Origin: Magnaporthiopsis rhizophila
Taxonomy: Eukaryota > Ascomycota > Sordariomycetes > Magnaporthales > Magnaporthaceae
Length of the DNA stretch: 64,000 bases
Reading direction: 5' to 3'
Assembly: GCA_003049465.1 (NCBI GenBank)
Contig: PYSS01000014.1
Location: 124,001 to 188,000 of the forward strand
Shown here: positions 19,238-28,800 of the stretch, in pieces
Layout: every line of letters starts with the position of its first letter
Position numbering within the stretch: the stretch's first letter is position 1
The notes under the pieces: generated by a model
Told to the model about the DNA's origin: nothing
Seen by the model: only the letters and a program-made list of their open reading frames with translations
Databases searched by the model: none
Position numbers and translations under genes: made by a program

Positions 19238-19882
19238 ATGAAGGTCTCCGTCCTCGTCTTTGGCGCCGCCGCCCTGGCCACCCCGACCCTTGGCAACGAG
19301 AAGGGAGACTGGGCCGGGGGCCAGTACCAGTACGGCAACGGCAACAAGCCTGGCAGCCGCGCCTTCCCCGGTCATGGCACCGCCAAATCTGAAGACTGCT
19401 CCACCAGCACCATCCCCGTCGTTACCGCCACCACCAAGCCCGTCACTACGGCGCCACCTGAGCCGCCTGTGACCCTGCCGGCTCCCGGGATCACCAGCCC
19501 GCCCGCGCCTCCTGGGCCGTCTGTGACTTGTTCGTCTCCCGGAACCCCTAGCCCGCTCCCGCTCCCGCTCCCGGTGCCCGACTGCAACGTCAAGCCCGGC
19601 GCCCCGGTGCCGGTAGGCTGCCCGGCTCCCGACTGCAGTAACCTGAAGCCCGGCGCTGTGGTCCCGGCGTACTGCCTCCCTACCAGCAGCGTCCCCCCGG
19701 TGGCCGAGGCGTCGATCGTGGCTGTGCCCAGCGCCACGCCCTCTAAGCCGACCTTGACACAGAACGGCACCATCCACAAGCCCACCACCCCGCCGGTCCT
19801 GGCTGGTGCTTCGAGCATCGCCCGGGGTCTTGGTGTTGGCATGGCTGTTGCGGTTCTCCTTGGCTTTGCTTTTGGTCTCTGA
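19238..19882 (+). CDS. Secreted Pro/Thr-rich, probably GPI-anchored wall protein
   Basis: 214 aa, intronless. Start context TCAAAATGAAG follows a CT-rich leader and a TATA box 145 bp upstream. The signal peptide is MKVSVLVFGAAALATPTLG. Next come a Gly/Asn/Tyr stretch (GGQYQYGNGNK) and a long Pro/Thr/Ser region. Two short paralogous Cys motifs, PDCNVKPGAPVPVGCPAP and PDCSNLKPGAVVPAYCLP, look like an internal duplication. The C-terminus has a small-residue omega region and a hydrophobic tail (GLGVGMAVAVLLGFAFGL), a GPI signal. No enzymatic domain is seen, and a structural cell-wall or adhesin-like role is inferred. One potential N-glycosylation site (NGT) lies near the C-terminus. Confidence 0.8.
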   Translation: MKVSVLVFGAAALATPTLGNEKGDWAGGQYQYGNGNKPGSRAFPGHGTAKSEDCSTSTIPVVTATTKPVTTAPPEPPVTLPAPGITSPPAPPGPSVTCSSPGTPSPLPLPLPVPDCNVKPGAPVPVGCPAPDCSNLKPGAVVPAYCLPTSSVPPVAEASIVAVPSATPSKPTLTQNGTIHKPTTPPVLAGASSIARGLGVGMAVAVLLGFAFGL

Positions 19883-20067
19883 GGCCAAGCCGAGGCCTGG
19901 GTGGGTGGAAAACAGGAAGGAAGGTGGTTTGGGACTGTCTGTGATAAATTCACGCCGGGGCCATGCACCTGTAATGTAGCTGTGGACTTGACTCCAGGCC
20001 TTGCAAGTCCAGCGCACCGTTGCTATATACATCGATAATGCAGTCACCACTTTATATGACCCCGAGC

Positions 20068-20836
20068 CTACGCGCACCCTACCCGCGTCGAGCTGATCAC
20101 AACGTCGTCGTACCAAAACGTGTTGGCGTCCCCGCCGTACGACTCCCAGCCAAAGTAGACGGCCGACACGCGCGGCTTGATGCTGCTGCGCTGCCACTGC
20201 GCCGCGTTGGGGTTGGACACTCCCTTCTTGCTGGTCAGCCCCGCCACGGCCTTGTCGTTGAGCCACGTCTCGAGCGTGCCGTCGGGGCCCAGGTGGTACT
20301 CGATGCACTGCCACGTGTTGGCGGGGAGCGGCGCCGACGTCGCGATGCCCTGGGGAGAGAGGTCCGGCAGCGTCGCGTCGTCCGACTCGCGGTTGAACAT
20401 GAGGATCCGGCTCTGGCCGCCCATGCGCAGGTGCTTCTTGGCGCCCTGGGCCGAGTCGGGCATGGTGATGAAGGTGACGTGGGAGTCGGTGAAGGCCCGG
20501 GACGCTTTCCTGTGATGTGTTAGCGGACGAGACGCAAAAAAGACAGCTTCATACCCAGGCAGCGGCTTACAGCCACGTCCTCACGTAGACGTCGCCGCTC
20601 GGGACCTTGGTGGTGCCGACAAAGATGTGCCCGCAGTAGCCGCCCGCGCCGTTGACGCGGATCGAGTTCTTGCCGCTGTGCGCCGTCGTCGAGTCCAGCG
20701 TCACGGACCCGCCCTGGCTGCAGTCGGGCGCGTACGTCGGCCACGCGGCTTTATCCCACCCGCTCTCAAAGCCCTCGCTGACCTGGCCGAGGGCGAAGGG
20801 GAGGGCCGCGAGGGCCAAGACTGTGTAGGCGATCAT
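20068..20836 (-). CDS. cip1-like: Cip1-like secreted protein (no CBM1)
   Basis: Two exons, 20836-20571 and 20509-20068, with a 61-nt intron (GTAAGC, CTAAC branch). The total is 235 aa. Signal peptide MIAYTVLALAALPFALG. The mature sequence matches the catalytic-like domain of Trichoderma reesei Cip1 (cellulase-co-induced protein) through most of its length: EGFESGWDKAAWPTYAPDC, GYCGHIFVGTT, GDVYVRTWL, HVTFITMPD, NRESDDATLPDLSPQGI and TFWYDDVVISSTRVGC. Cip1 has a beta-jelly-roll fold related to polysaccharide lyases. The Cip1 linker and cellulose-binding module are absent here; the protein stops right after RVGCA. The role is therefore probably in plant or other glucuronate-containing polysaccharide modification. 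A TATA box lies 67 bp upstream of the ATG. Confidence 0.88.
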
Positions 20837-21443
20837 GGCGGTGGTGAATGGGGAGATGGATGGGAAGACCAGCACAAATTGCATGCAAGTCGGACGCTGC
20901 ATCTTATAAGACTGGACCTGCCCCCCTGCGCAAGGCGTTATTAATTTGCTGCCACCCGTCCGTCTCCGTTAATATCGTTCCGCAGCTCGGAGCCTCCACT
21001 CCCGCTCCTGTCACACGCGGGCCGAGATCCCTTTCGGTCCGGGATCGTCGCTGCTTCCTTGCCTGGGATCGTGGTCCTGGAGCGGTGTATGTACATGCTT
21101 CCTACGTCACACTCGCGCCCATCATCGCAAACCTCTCGACGACAGGCCATCCGGTCTTGGCTGGTGGCGGTCCCCGGTGACAGGCGTCCTGGAAAAGCTT
21201 GGTTGCCTGATTGCCGAAATAGGCCTCGGAGACTCCATCCACGCATATAGCCTAAACCGACACCCCAGCACGGGCGACGTTGCAGCGACGGGTCAAACTC
21301 CACGAATATTGGTTGTCAGTCTGGTATTACATTCACGTTAAAACTACTGAGATCTTGCCGCCAGCCCATCGGCACGGTGGTCCAGTCCGCCAGGAGAGCT
21401 GCCCACACCTCGGCTTGGATATGCAGCCTCCCGCGGCCGAGAT
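20837..21443. other. Intergenic, no gene seen
   Basis: Cip1-like promoter (TATA at 20903-20910) and the 3' flank of the FAD monooxygenase. Nothing else is recognised. Confidence 0.45.
20903..20910 (-). promoter_or_regulatory. TATA box of the Cip1-like gene
   Basis: CTTATAAG, self-complementary, located 67-74 bp before the start codon. Confidence 0.45.
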
Positions 21444-23029
21444 TTACACGGAAGCTAAATTTGCCAGAGCCTTTTCGACCTCTGCTCTTGCCGACCAGCC
21501 GTAGAGCTGGGCGTTTACGTCCCCTATCATCAACTTTCCTAGAATGACGCCAGAAACGTCAGCAGGGCAATACAACCACCAATCCAGGTGTTGCCAGACT
21601 CACCAATCGACCCGAAATGGTTTATCAGCCAGAGAAAGCAATACATGGCGTATTCCTCCATGACGCTCATGGTCTTCTTGTTGTTGTCGAATTTCCTTCC
21701 CCGCTGGGCAATTATTGCGACCCGGGGTTGGCGTATGCTGTAAAACAGCTTCAGCGTCAGGGCCGCGGCGTCCTTCTCTTTGTCGAACCGCGAGGCGTCC
21801 GCGGGTTGACCGTCGGTCTCTGCCGGGTCTCGCACGTACGCCTTCTTCAGGGTTTCGGCAAGGAGGAGAGAAAGCGTCTGCGCATCCTCCAACGCCTGCG
21901 ATGCACCCTGGCCCGTGGTCGGGCTCAAGGCGTGGGCGGCATCACCAATCAAGACAATGCCGTCCTCACCCCAGTGTGGCAGGTCCGGAAGAGCCCAGGT
22001 GGGATAGATGGTGTCGACCTCGGCTTTGGAGACGATGTCTCGCACGACGGGATCACTCCATGCCCCATGCCGCTGCCTCAGCTGCGCCTTGATCTCGTCG
22101 GGGTCGAGTCGGGTCTTTGAAGGAAGCGAGTCCGTCTCGAACGTCGACCACCACATGAGGGAGTTGGCCTGAGCGGGCGACCCGCTTGCGTACCCGAAAA
22201 ACCCATCGCGGCCAAAGGTGAAGACCATGGCTTTGTTGTCGGCCACGCGTGAAGGCAGCGGGGTTTCCATGACCCCTCCGACCCCGGAAACTCCACTATT
22301 TGGGTGGTGTTAACAAATCCATATGAAGGGAGAGGGAAAGGGAAAGGATACTTGCCTGTAAACTGGGCTGTACATGCCGCCAGCTTCGTCATCTTCCTCG
22401 AAGAGCGCCTTCCTTACGATGCTCTTGACGCCATCCGCGCCGATCACCAGGTCGCACTCCTCTTCGTCCCCGTCCTCAAACACCACCGCCAGCGCCCCTG
22501 TCCCACCCGCCTCGGCCCGCTTCCTGAGGACGCGCGACACCTTCTTGTACTGCACCGCATCCTTGGGGACGGCAGCCATCAGACAGGCCCAGAGCCCGTG
22601 CCGGGTCGAGCTCACGCAGACCTCGGCGCGGCCGGCCGGAGGCGGACCCTCGAACCCGCCCCTGTCGCTCGTCGGCTGCACGCCCAGCGTCCATCCGTTC
22701 TGGCCCATGAAGATGAAGTTCTCGCACGGGAACCCCTGCTCCGCCACGGCCCGGTGGATTTCCGGGTCGAGGTCCCGTAGCACGCGCATCCCGTTCGGGG
22801 CCACGCCCAGCCCGCCGCCCACGATGGCCGTCGAGGCGGAGAGGGTCTCGAAGGACTCCAGGGCATGGTCTTGTCCGGCTGCGGGGCCGCGGCCGGTGCG
22901 TGGTCGGTGGGATTCATAAATCCGGATGAGGTGGGGAGCGGCTGGAGCTGGCGGGTCGGGGAGGTTCTTCTTGAGGTACAGGTACGTCGCCAGGCCGGAG
23001 ATGCCGGCGCCAACAATGATGACCTTCAT
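21444..23029 (-). CDS. FAD-dependent monooxygenase (salicylate hydroxylase-like)
   Basis: Three exons: 23029-22356, 22295-21604 and 21538-21444. The total is 1461 nt, 486 aa. The first intron (60 nt) has a GCAAGT donor, a GC-AG intron; the second (65 nt) is GTGAGT...TTCTAG. Without the last splice the frame would end in a short spurious tail; with it the C-terminus becomes KLMIGDVNAQLYGWSARAEV. Motifs: MKVIIVGAGISGLATYL (FAD GxGxxG at the extreme N-terminus), CDLVIGADGVKSIVR (DG motif), and GIVLIGDAAHALSPTTGQGA (GD motif binding the flavin ribityl). The enzyme is a group A flavoprotein hydroxylase of the FAD_binding_3 type, acting on an aromatic or polyketide substrate that cannot be specified. 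No backbone genes flank it. Confidence 0.9.
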
Positions 23030-23263
23030 CGCGACTTGCGTAAAGACGTCGGGTGATGATTGTTTCCACAGCTGGTGTCATGTTGTGGGCTGTTGGGGTT
23101 CTTGTAGCTGGAGGGGTGTATATCAGAATCTCAGCCGCTTTCACTTCGGGCCATGGGTTTACCCGAAGCGTCTCTTATGTCCCGCGATGCCGCTAGGAGA
23201 AGTAAGCACTCGTAGCCCTGTGTTAACTCTAAATGCACACTGTGTTTTAGGCGTGAACCTCCG
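23030..23263. other. Intergenic, promoter of the FAD monooxygenase
   Basis: Short region between the monooxygenase start and the pseudogene fragment. No ORF is supported. Confidence 0.4.
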
Positions 23264-23458
23264 CGTCGAATCGTCCCCATGGCTTGCTCTGCCACCGCAA
23301 CTGTTGGGAATGAGGCCACACGCGGTCGTCTTAGTGACGAACGCGTGGCCCTCGGCTTCGACGACACGTACATCTCGCTAACGTACGCTTCCTCGTACCT
23401 ATAATCCATATTACGGCGGCGCTGATGGTTAGCGCTGGGATCCAGCCTGGCGACGACA
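23264..23458 (+). pseudogene. Fragmentary, internally deleted copy of the CFEM receptor gene
   Basis: Two blocks match the intact gene about 1 kb downstream, same strand and order. Block A, 23264-23329, matches 24229-24303 (shared GAATCGTCCCCA and ATGAGGCCACACGCGGT, the start codon region). Block B, 23349 to about 23458, matches 24832 to about 24945 (shared CCCTCGGCTTCGACGAC). The roughly 530 bp lying between the blocks in the intact gene, which encode the CFEM domain and first TM region, are missing. Block B contains an in-frame TAA at the position of Pro in YVFLVPTIH. Several differences are G-to-A or C-to-T, compatible with RIP or simple decay. Confidence 0.75.
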
Positions 23459-24281
23459 GCCTCCAATCTGGGCAGCACGTCCTCAGTCAGACAGCACTCA
23501 GCTCCCGGAGCGTTCCCACTCCTTGCCGGCGTCGTGCAGCGCCTCCTCGGCTATGTTCGCGACGTCGGATGCGGGCGCGGACGTAAATCGCATGTGGCGG
23601 CGGCCCGGACGCCCCCGCCTGTTGCGTGGCGTCTCGAGCGGCCCGTCGGCAGCGCCTCCTCATGCAGCCACTGGTGCGCTTCCCGCACGCCGTTGCAGCC
23701 CTGGACGGCCCGTTCTAGGGTCGCGATGATAGCGTTGCCCGCTGCTGAGCCGACTTGTGCTTGCGGAAGCGCGCACTCGTCTCTGCGACGGCGTCCTTGC
23801 CTGCTGGATTTCCTCAGGGTACCAGACGTTTCATCCGGAACTAGCTGACGCCTGAACGTGCCGGCTTTGTCCTTATACTTGTGGCCTGTTGTGCTCCTCG
23901 CTCAGACTCCCTGTCCCTGGTTCACGGTGACCCCGCGTCCCATCACAGACTAGCCGAGGCCTAGGCCAGAGCAAATATCAGTGGTCACCTCTAGCGCGGC
24001 TCCAACACGCCGCTAGTAAAGCCACAGTCGTCTTATACAACTTGCTATTTGCTGCCACCTCTACGATGGCCGACTCGCACGGGCGTCGACAAAGTTCCGC
24101 GCTTCGACTGGCGACCAAGTCCGCCAAAGCCCCAGGTCCCTGGCCGCCAACCATGACGCCTGCGGATGGCGGTTCCAAACAGCAGTCCCGGCATAGATCG
24201 AAAACAGGACAAACATAAGAGCCTGCCATCCTCCGAATCGTCCCCAATGTCTCGCTCCGTTGCCACCACATCTTGTCGAGA
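23459..24281. other. Intergenic, possible gene relic
   Basis: No intact gene. On the minus strand about 23540-23830, disjoint frames give protein-like stretches (ETSARFRKHKSAQQR, then ATLERAVQGCNGVREAHQWL) broken by frameshifts. These may be a decayed gene but match no family I recognise. The last 50 bp are the 5' flank of the receptor gene. Confidence 0.3.
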
Positions 24282-26023
24282 ATGAGGCCACACGCGGTTG
24301 CTGTAGCGGTATTGCTCGCCTTCTCTCACGACGTAGGGGCCCAGAGCGGCAATGACACCTCCACGGGAGGGATCGAGATCCCAAAATGCGCCGTAAGTGG
24401 CACCAAACGAGCTGGGTGGTTGCTAACGAGGTGGATGGTTGCTAACACGCGAATGGTCAACGAGACTTCAGATCCCCTGCGCGATAAAAATGCTCGGCGA
24501 CCAATGCCTCGGCCTCGACCTGAAGAACAAGTCGTGCGGCTGCTTCCAAGAGGCCGAGGCGACCAAATACGCCCTCTGCGTGAGGATGACATGTCCCGTC
24601 GCAGACGCGTTAAGTGCGTCTCGCTCTCTCCCATATCGCGTCTCCTGCCCCTCAACTGACAATCGTCCAGCAACCGCGAGGCTCACCAAGATTGCATGCG
24701 GCTACCCCGTCAGAGACTTGGGCCGTCAGTACACGATCCAGCAGTACGTCTTCATGACGCTATCGGGGCTCGCCGTGGTCCTGCGACTGCTGTCCAAGAT
24801 TCTTCCCGGCGGGGACTCCGGCCAGAGCGCAACCCTCGGCTTCGACGACCTGTGCGTCGCGCTGGCGTACGTCTTCCTCGTGCCCACGATCCATATCAAC
24901 GCGGCTCTGATGGTCGGCGCCGGGCTGGGCCGCGACATTTGGACGCTGTCCTTGGCGCAGCTCCGCGTCTACGGCTATGCAGGTTTGGGCGTTCGCTCCC
25001 CATGTTCCCACTGCGGCTGACGACCTCCCAGTACTTCTACCTGTCCGAGCCCCTGTACTTTGTGGCCACGGGTCTCGTCAGGCTGGCTTTCCTCGCCTTT
25101 TTCTTGCGCGTGTTCGGGACGAAAGGAACGGCGTGCACGATCTTCAAGCGCTGGAGCTTCGCCATGGTCGTCAAGATCAGCATCGTGCTCAGCTTGATGG
25201 CCATGGTGGCGTTTACCATCGCCGTGGTGTTCCAGTGCACGCCCATCAGCTACTTCTGGAAGAGGTTCGACGGCGTGTCTCGCAGGACCTGCATCAACAG
25301 CGTCGTCCTGATCAACCTCAACTCCGCGCTCAGCATCCTTATGGACCTGTGGATCCTGTACCTACCGCTGTCGCAGATCAGCCTCCTCAACATGCCCCGA
25401 CGGAGGAAGCTGCAGCTGGCGTTGATGTTCTCGGTGGGATTCATGTGAGTGTCCGAAAGAGAAAAAATATCAAAAACAAAAAACGCACGCTGACGCCCAC
25501 TAGTGCCACGGTCGTCGCCGCCCTGCGTATGCAGACCTTTTACGCCCTCAACTCCTCCATGAACATGACCTGGGACAGCTATCCGCTGGTGGCATGGTCC
25601 TCGCTGGAGATGCACGCCGGCATCATCTGCGTCTGCATGCCGGCGATGCGCATCTTTTGCGTGCGGACCGTGCCCGCGAACTGGGCGCGCCTACGCGGGC
25701 GGTGGAAGCCGAACCCGCGCGCATCCGCATGCTTACAGCTGCTGGAAGCAAGCAAGCGCCGCTGGTTTAGAAAGGGACCCGCCGCGCCCGCAGCTGCTGA
25801 TGGGCACGCCGAGGAGCTGTCGCAGCGGGCGGGGATTTCCATGGACAGCAAGCCGGTCGTCACTGTGTTTGGCAGCGACGCCGAGGACACGACGCCGCCG
25901 GACCCTCTGCGCAGCGTGCACCCGGGGACCGAGTACATCCCTGGCGCCTTTGCGGGCAAGCCTGACAGCCGGCGGCTGACTCCCAATTTCTTTGCTGTAT
26001 CTTACAAGGGCGGCCGAGTGTAG
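24282..26023 (+). CDS. CFEM-domain PTH11-type seven-TM receptor
   Basis: Five exons: 24282-24392, 24472-24613, 24671 to about 24966 or 24990, 25032-25444 and 25504-26023. Order: a signal peptide ending at GAQSG, then a CFEM domain with eight Cys (PKC, IPC, DQC, KSCGC, ALC, MTC, IAC), then seven hydrophobic helices, starting YTIQQYVFMTLSGLAVVLRL and including GFDDLCVALAYVFLVPTIH and YFYLSEPLYFVATGLVRLAF. A cytosolic tail of about 150 residues follows (PPDPLRSVHPGTEYIPGAF). This is the architecture of the PTH11 class of fungal G-protein-coupled receptor-like proteins used in surface sensing. The third intron lacks a convincing donor: only GTCTAC (24967) or GTTCGC (24991) keeps the frame with the strong CCCAG acceptor at 25031. 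That exon end is therefore uncertain. Confidence 0.88.
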
Positions 26024-26223
26024 TAACAATTTGCGTTTGCGTCTGCTGTATATGTATGATGCCCAGGCCTCGTTTGCCACTTGACAGTGACGCGGAGACG
26101 ACGAATATCATTCGTCATGGAAAAGCTAGATAGATTTCAATGAGGATGTCTGGAGTAGAGGCTGGTATCTGCTCAAAGATAGCTGCGATAATTACAGCGA
26201 GCCGAGACTCAAGAAATGGCCAC

Positions 26224-27322
26224 CTAAACCATGGATGCGTCGTCGTCATGAAGACGCGACCGCGGCTTGATCCAGCCGCTGAGATCCCCAACAGGAAGCT
26301 TGAAGGGAAAGTCGAGCGTCTCGAGCAGGGTCGAAGCCAACAGATACCAGCCGGCCATGGATGCGCCAAGGGCACACACGCCCCCGACGACCGAGAAGGA
26401 CGTCGCCTGCGCCTTGCTGGCTGCGGCCGCGGCAGTCACAATGGCGGCGCGGCCGTTGCGAATGGGCGCGGCCGCCGAAAGCAGGAAATACGACGTCGTC
26501 AGCGAGCCCAGCGCGCCCGTCAGAGCGGCAAAAATGACGACGAAGACGGCGTTGGTCCGCAGCGAGCAGATGAGGAAGAGGACGGTGAGCACTGTCATCC
26601 ACAGGAAGATGAAGGCTGCAAGCAGTCAGTATCCAGTCGGCGTGTATCGAAACGGGGCACCCACCCAAGTTTGCGTTGAAGTTCTTGGACTCCAAACCGA
26701 GCGCAGCGTGGCCACGCTCGGGGGCGTACGGCGCATAGGCGGCAAAGCCAGGCGTCAGGATCGCCCCGAACATGAGGAAGAAGGAGCCGTACGCCGTGAA
26801 GACGACGGACGGGAACGTGCTGCCCAGGAACCACTCCATGAGGCCCGCGAACAGCTGGAGCATGCCGCCGAAGAAGTAAAAGGTCCCGCTGCGCGGCATT
26901 AGTTTGTGCCGTCGGATCTGGTGTCGTGTGAACTTACATTCCAGCGGACGGAGGGCCACCTGCGCCCCCAACGCCCATGAGGGTGAACGATAGCGGGGTG
27001 ACGGTGATGACCATGCCGACGACGCCTCTGCAAGTAGTTAGCATGAGCGGAGGGGATATCCAGAGACGGGCACATACATCGGTGTAGGGTTCCCAAACGG
27101 CAGCTTCATCGGCGGCGGCGCGGCCTGGACGGGCTTTTCCGGCAGGCGGAGCTTCTCAAACAGCTCGGTCGACATGGTGACGGTCCCGGCGTTCCGCAGA
27201 TGCTGCATAGGATCGTCAAAGGCGACGGGCGGCTGCGGCTTGTCAACAAGGGGCTTCATTTCTGTTGCTTGTCGTGCTCCCCGGTTTGCGTAAAGCCTGG
27301 GGGTCAGGCTGTAGCTCGACAT
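26224..27322 (-). CDS. GPR1/FUN34/YaaH family transporter (acetate/ammonium export type)
   Basis: Four exons: 27322-27078, 27027-26938, 26888-26665 and 26615-26224, with introns of 50, 49 and 49 nt. The total is 951 nt, 316 aa. The cytosolic N-terminus (about 80 residues) ends in FGNPTPIGVVG, the family signature corresponding to NPAPLGL. It is followed by six TM helices, including GTFYFFGGMLQLFAGLMEW, FPSVVFTAYGSFFLMFGAIL and MTVLTVLFLICSLRTNAVFV. Members (Saccharomyces Ady2/Ato, Aspergillus AcpA, Yarrowia Gpr1) move acetate or ammonium across the plasma membrane. The start ATG was chosen because the upstream frame contains a duplicated TATA-bearing promoter. The 3' neighbour, the CFEM receptor, is convergent, with 200 bp between stops. 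Confidence 0.9.
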
Positions 27323-28800
27323 GCTCGCGGGCAGGTATTTATACGTTTGCCGGGCGTTCGAGTAGGTATTTATATACACCTTTGCCAGGCTTTCGAGTTG
27401 GGAAATAGCAGCGAGGTTTACGGGATGAAGTGGCGATAGTGAACCAAGAGTCGCGACAGGCCCCTTTTACGTCGGGTTCAGACGTCCTGGGACTGCCGCG
27501 AGCCCAATTGCCGATCAGGAGCGATGGGTGCACCCGTTTGGCATGTCATGTAAGCGAGGTGACCAGGTTAGCCATGCCGGCGACGGCTGGGTCGGGGTTT
27601 TGTTTCCATCCCAGCTTCGGCAAGCTCAGCTCGAGCTGTCACTGCCTGTGTATATTTACTCTCGAGTAGCGGGGTATTGGTCTGTCGAGGCCTGGCGCGA
27701 CCACGGAACGTGCTGTTGATGCTCGATGCTGAGGATGGACAGCTGTCAGCTGTCTAGTCTGCACTCGCACACGCTTCACATCACTGCCGTGGCTTGATCA
27801 ACCTGCCCCCGCGCCACCGAGTTTCAGTTGGACGGCCTCGCCAATGGATCTCGATGACGCTTCTCCATGCGCACGGCCTAAAGTGTGCCCAGGACCATGT
27901 CAAAGCTTCATCCCTGAAGCATGCAGAAGGTTGCGGGCAGCTCCTGCGGGAACAAGCCCTCCGTGTGAGCTGGGAAGGGATGGAAAGAGGAGGACAGCCA
28001 ATTAGCATGGTCTGAACTGCAGACTTTCCTTGGGGGCTATTCCTGGGCCTGATATACTCTGCGCAAGGACGAGACGGCTGCCGAGAGTTCAGGGATAAAA
28101 ACGGCAGTTCAAGAGTCAACAGCGAGGAAGCACTCCTTCACTTGAAGCGAACGGCACACGCAGCTCGCATAAGGAAGACGCGGGGACGCAACAGAAGTCC
28201 TATCACAGGCGTGTCTCGCGTGGCAGCTGTGTGGCGTGTGGTGGCATTGGGTGGGTGACACTGAGGGGCAGCTCTACCAACAGGTGGGGCATGAAATCAC
28301 GTGTCACTCAAAGTGAAGTTACTGGCGTCGCCAGGCAGTCATCGACGCCAGCGGCAATTTAACCTCGACAGACGCCAGTCACCACTCGCTCAGATGCCAC
28401 TCAGGTCGCGCGCTCTGGCGCGGCGAAAAGGAGAAGGGGCGATAAAGCCCAAAGATGGCGCCGCTACGACACGGCATCGAGCCTGCTGCTTCTTAGCTGC
28501 ACCTTCTGATCGGCAGTGCCTGCGCTAGACTGTGCTACTCCCTACTACCCGATCTGGAAGGCCACGAGCACAGCCAAGCCAGAGCCAAGGCGCCGTCACA
28601 GCCGCCACGTTCCCCGCCCGTCCGTCCCTCCGCGCTACCCAAGCCGGCTATTCACCCTGCATCTAGGCCCGCCCACAAGGACGCCTGTCTTGGCGGCCCA
28701 CGGTGGTGCAAGTGGCCGTCGAGCAGTTGCAGCGCAACGCAACATCCAGGCCGAAGCTCGGGCGTGACGCGACCTCTGGCTGCCAGTCGTCGAGCGGGGG
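27323..28800. other. Divergent intergenic region, no gene seen
   Basis: 1.5 kb between the GPR1-like and GH2 genes. Holds the duplicated TATA motif (27333-27398) next to the GPR1-like start. Nothing coding is recognised in the rest. Confidence 0.5.
27333..27398 (-). repeat. Tandem duplication carrying two TATA boxes
   Basis: Unit 1 (27333-27363) and unit 2 (27364-27398) abut and share AGGTATTTATA, TTTGCC and TTCGAGT. On the coding (minus) strand each has a TATAAATA-like element, at 16-25 and 47-57 bp before the start codon. Confidence 0.65.

Noticed and set aside
23540..23830. Protein-like stretches on the minus strand
   Set aside because: Frames are disjoint and match no family; noted in the intergenic entry as a possible relic only.
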